64,000 bases of DNA from Salinarchaeum laminariae (GTDB lineage Archaea; Halobacteriota; Halobacteria; Halobacteriales; Salinarchaeaceae), in the NCBI RefSeq assembly GCF_023204835.1, contig NZ_CP096270.1:310001-374000 (forward strand), in the 5' to 3' direction. Positions 61,571-64,000 of the stretch are shown here, piece by piece (the stretch's first letter is position 1; the number at the start of each line of letters is the position of its first letter). The notes below the pieces were generated by a model, which saw only the letters and a program-made list of their open reading frames with translations, ran no database searches and was not told where the DNA came from. Both the position numbers and the translations under genes were made by a program.

Positions 61571-61898
61571 ATGCGGATCTGCTGCGATCAGAACGTCGCC
61601 AGTAAGTACGTCCTAGCGTTCGAACGGGCCGAGGGGTGTCACGGTCCCCCGCGTCGAGGACATCTCTGCATACGACGCTCCGGACGACGAGATCGTCGAC
61701 TTCGCGTCCCGAATCGACTGGGTGATCTTCACGAGTGACAGCGACTTTTTCGGTCACGAACGCACTTTCGGCCTCCTCGTCTACAGCCAACTGGAAAATC
61801 CACAACCGGGCGACGTCGTCGCAGCTGTGCGGGCGATCGGCCGTGCGTACGAGCGCACCCGTGAGATAACAGAGACCGTCCCGGGAGGATGGGTGTAG
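61571..61898 (+). pseudogene. DUF5615 PIN-like gene with homopolymer frameshift
   Basis: ATG 61571 reads MRICCDQNVASKYVLAFERA. A GGGG run after the GAG codon (about 61630) shifts the frame; removing one G gives EGVTVPRVEDISAYDAPDDE, IVDFASRIDWVIFTSDSDFF and GLLVYSQLENPQPGDVVAAV to TAG 61898. The aspartates of the PIN-like core (CDQN; TSDSD) are present. With DUF433 it would make a toxin-antitoxin pair. Two neighbouring genes each with one extra base in a homopolymer suggests checking the reads. Confidence 0.75.
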
Positions 61899-61907
61899 GC
61901 TATCCGC

Positions 61908-62073
61908 TCTGTACTGACCACGAGCGTTCCTCGCGGCCGGGTGTTCCACCGTGGCGATGAGTGCCTCCGCTACAGCCAGGGCGGGGCTCTGAAAGGAGAG
62001 CTTCCGTGGCGGTCTGCTGTTCTATCCGCATCCTCGAGGTCGAATCCATTTGTTACCTATACCAGCGAAGTGA
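61908..62073 (+). repeat. 166-bp direct repeat, copy 1
   Basis: Identical to 63804-63969 except for one base (A at 61923 against G at 63819), with a constant offset of 1896 bp. It begins TCTGTACTGACCACG and ends CCAGCGAAGTGA. One frame is open throughout (VFHRGDECLRYSQGG) but I know no protein with it. It lies between the DUF5615 relic and the FkbM gene. Confidence 0.95.
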
Positions 62074-62089
62074 TCACTGCAGATCAATA

Positions 62090-62857
62090 CTAATCAGGTG
62101 TTTTGACGCCTTTGAGATACGGCTGCGTGAAGTCCTCACCGTGCCGTTCGGTGACTCGTTCGATCTGGAACCCAGAATCTCGTAGTAATTGCTTGAGCTC
62201 GTCCCACGACCCTCCGTAATCGCTGATCCGATTATGCAACTCGACATATATCAGACGACATCTGTCGGACTTTATAGTGCTGCTAAGGCCGCGTAAAACG
62301 TCTAACTCCGCACCTTCGACATCGATTTTTATCACGGACGGGGCCTCAATATCCTGCTCTTGGATCAGTCGGTCTCCAGGAATCAATTGCGCCTCAAAGT
62401 CGCCTGATCCAGTCTCTTGGCTAATCCGGTAATTGAACTCCGCGGTCCGTGCCTCATCGGATAGTGCCACTGTTTGGATACTTGCAGAGACGTCGTTCTG
62501 ATTTAGGTTCCTCCGGAGAGCATTTTGCCGGACAGGATGAGGTTCAAACGCTACAGCCGCGACATCTGGTTGTGCAGACACTGGGACTGTATAAAGTCCC
62601 TTATCGGCTCCGACGTCAAAAAACACATCGCCACGTTCGATATTGCCAACCAGGTCTTCCAGCACCTCTAACTCCGGTTTTAGATACTCATCTTCGGGTA
62701 ATGAGTGGCTCGAAAACTGGAACGTACGATCTTCGATAGACAATTGACGGTCTGGCTTTACAGCTTCCTGGAGATTCAGCCATGAGTCCCAGGCGGTGTG
62801 ATGTGCCCCAACTTTTGACATTGCATGGTACACTGTTTTAACAAATCGATTAGCCAT
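62090..62857 (-). CDS. FkbM-family SAM-dependent methyltransferase
   Basis: A 255-residue enzyme from ATG 62857. VFFDVGADKGLYTVPVSAQP is the SAM-binding motif I, VAFEPHPVRQNALRRNLNQN motif II, and PSVIKIDVEGAELDVLRGLS the FkbM hallmark; YVELHNR follows. FkbM enzymes O-methylate sugars or lipids, and haloarchaeal ones decorate glycan ends, so a late step of the cluster is likely. It sits alone within the segment bracketed by the 166-bp direct repeats. The longer frame up to 62908 lacks family similarity. Confidence 0.92.
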   Translation of the reverse strand: MANRFVKTVYHAMSKVGAHHTAWDSWLNLQEAVKPDRQLSIEDRTFQFSSHSLPEDEYLKPELEVLEDLVGNIERGDVFFDVGADKGLYTVPVSAQPDVAAVAFEPHPVRQNALRRNLNQNDVSASIQTVALSDEARTAEFNYRISQETGSGDFEAQLIPGDRLIQEQDIEAPSVIKIDVEGAELDVLRGLSSTIKSDRCRLIYVELHNRISDYGGSWDELKQLLRDSGFQIERVTERHGEDFTQPYLKGVKTPD

Positions 62858-62944
62858 GGTTGACCTCTTTTTTCCCAATCGTATAACTATTTCCCGAGAC
62901 AGTATCACGCGTATTTATCAGATTATAACGTTCGGATTAGCAGC

Positions 62945-63817
62945 TCATTCGTTGTCTGATCCATTATCTGTTGCTGCCCCGATTGGTGTGTTACCGGTCA
63001 CAGCATTTTTCGGACGCTTCGACCCCAAGTGTGAGACCATTTCCACTAAAGTAGTTGTCTGAAATTTGATTGTACTCAAAGACGTTGCCGTCCCCGAGAA
63101 CGTCATCTGCCTCGAATCGACAATTTTGGATGAGTGTGCCATATTGGACAGATGAGGTATTTTCGAGCGCTGGGCCGCCAGCAGTATTGTTGAGGCGTAC
63201 GTTCTCAATACAGGCCCGATCGCCTGTCAATTCGACGGCGGGCGTTGATGCATCGTCGGAGTCGATCCGGGTCAGCCAGTTATCGTGTCCGACCAGGGCG
63301 ATCCCCGACGGGATAGTAACGGGGTTAAACTCGTCTCGTTGGACCATGACGACCTGCTCGTTTCCGGCATCAGCAGCGTCTATTGCATCCTGTAAGGTAT
63401 CGAATTTATTAGCGTAGACCGCATAGTCTGCTATCCGTGGGGGTCAAAGATTGCATCTGTGTCTTCGATTCGGAACCTGTCAACCTTTTTCCTACGTGAG
63501 GCTATTTTGTGCTGTGCCCCCGTCGACGTCAAGCATTTTGAGTGGGTTGCCGTCCCTGTCGTTGGTATAGATGCTAGGGTGGTCGTGTTCCTCGTGGTAG
63601 ACAATCTGGGAGGTATAGGATAGATTGGAGTCATACCATCTGTCATATGCTTTATCGGTGTATTGGTGTGGGTCTTAGGACCCATCACCGAGCGGGACCA
63701 ACGCAATCGCCCTCGGTCTGTCTCATCATCGTCCCAGTCCGCTTTAACGATAAGCGGCTCATCAAGCTCGCTTTCTCCTCCGTCAGTATTGACAGTTTCT
63801 TCGTCTGTACTGACCAC
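62945..63817 (-). pseudogene. Right-handed beta-helix (pectate-lyase-like/tailspike-like) gene, frameshifted
   Basis: From ATG 63817 the reading is STDEETVNTDGGESELDEPL, IVKADWDDDETDRGRLRW, then in a second frame KAYDRWYDSNLSYTSQIVYH and NPLKMLDVDGGTAQNSLT, a third RKKVDRFRIEDTDAIFDPHG, and a fourth piece ADYAVYANKFDTLQDAIDAA, VTIPSGIALVGHDNWLTRID and NVRLNNTAGGPALENTSSVQ, stopping at 62991. The coil-rich AENVRL/LIQNCRFE/EYNQISDNYF pattern is a beta-helix. Several frame breaks and a missing C-terminus show a relic. The repeat at 63804 overlaps its start. Confidence 0.72.
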
Positions 63818-63969
63818 GGGCGTTCCTCGCGGCCGGGTGTTCCACCGTGGCGATGAGTGCCTCCGCTACAGCCAGGGCGGGGCTCTGAAAGGAGAGCTTC
63901 CGTGGCGGTCTGCTGTTCTATCCGCATCCTCGAGGTCGAATCCATTTGTTACCTATACCAGCGAAGTGA
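63804..63969 (+). repeat. 166-bp direct repeat, copy 2
   Basis: Second copy (one mismatch to 61908-62073). It overlaps the 5' end of the beta-helix relic by 14 bp and the sequence after it (ACGGTTGTCG) differs from that after copy 1. The open frame VFHRGDECLRYSQGG continues past the repeat to the window end, so the full gene or element is cut off. Confidence 0.95.
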
Positions 63970-64000
63970 ACGGTTGTCGTGCGGAACTGACGACCGACTC

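Noticed and set aside
1..64000. tRNA, rRNA, CRISPR array or replication origin
   Set aside because: No full cloverleaf, rRNA-like stretch, spaced short repeats or orc/cdc6 gene with origin repeats was found by eye; a tRNAscan or similar search would be decisive.

Overview
The window comes from a halophilic archaeon (class Halobacteria). The evidence is high GC in most genes, strongly acidic proteins, GTG starts, TATA-like boxes 25-35 nt upstream of start codons (leaderless transcription), and typical haloarchaeal families: FtsZ1, a PGF-CTERM surface protein, TumE/HVO_A0114-type toxin-antitoxin genes, small CxxC zinc-finger proteins and IS1341-type TnpB elements. The genus cannot be fixed from the sequence alone. 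No rRNA, complete tRNA or CRISPR array was recognised.

1-24.2 kb is mostly conserved chromosome. It holds a PMT-like glycosyltransferase and a UDP-GlcNAc synthesis cluster on the minus strand (glmM, two different GlmU-like nucleotidyltransferases, glmS). A TumE-type toxin-antitoxin pair and a frameshifted DUF433 gene sit between the two GlmU-like genes. Then come a Tsr3-like rRNA modification enzyme, a RecA/KaiC-like ATPase with a partner, a YyaL/SPATA20-like protein, an MTH865-family protein, a divergent MMPL exporter/TetR pair with three visible operators, D-aminoacyl-tRNA deacylase, FtsZ1, a coiled-coil protein and a decayed DUF7504-like gene.

24.4-33.8 kb is a MoxR/DUF58 membrane-associated locus in three blocks: small membrane protein-DUF4350-MoxR on plus; DUF58 and two membrane proteins on minus, converging on it; and a secreted Ig-like/DUF4129-like protein diverging from DUF58. 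A DUF1616 protein follows. No transglutaminase gene is seen.

33.8-48.4 kb is an accessory region with much decay. A TnpB relic and an intact TnpB element in opposite orientation flank a 1379-residue PKD-repeat surface protein, a zinc-finger protein, an internally deleted epimerase, a cysteine-motif hypothetical protein and an unusual metallophosphoesterase-HhH-DEDDy exonuclease fusion. Beyond lie an HNH endonuclease, a frameshifted primase-like relic, a frameshifted paralogue of the cysteine-motif protein and a glmM-like relic that has lost its active-site segment.

48.4-64 kb is a surface polysaccharide/N-glycosylation cluster: nucleotide-sugar dehydrogenase, GT2, two alkaline-phosphatase-superfamily paralogues, a DUF354 GT-B protein, a low-GC polytopic membrane protein, GT4, GT2, a flippase and an FkbM methyltransferase, mixed with relics of a pyruvyltransferase and another flippase. 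The right edge has a DUF433/DUF5615 pair with single-base homopolymer indels and a 166-bp direct repeat (one mismatch) bracketing FkbM and a broken beta-helix gene. The GlmS/GlmM/GlmU cluster probably supplies the UDP-GlcNAc used by the dehydrogenase and glycosyltransferases.
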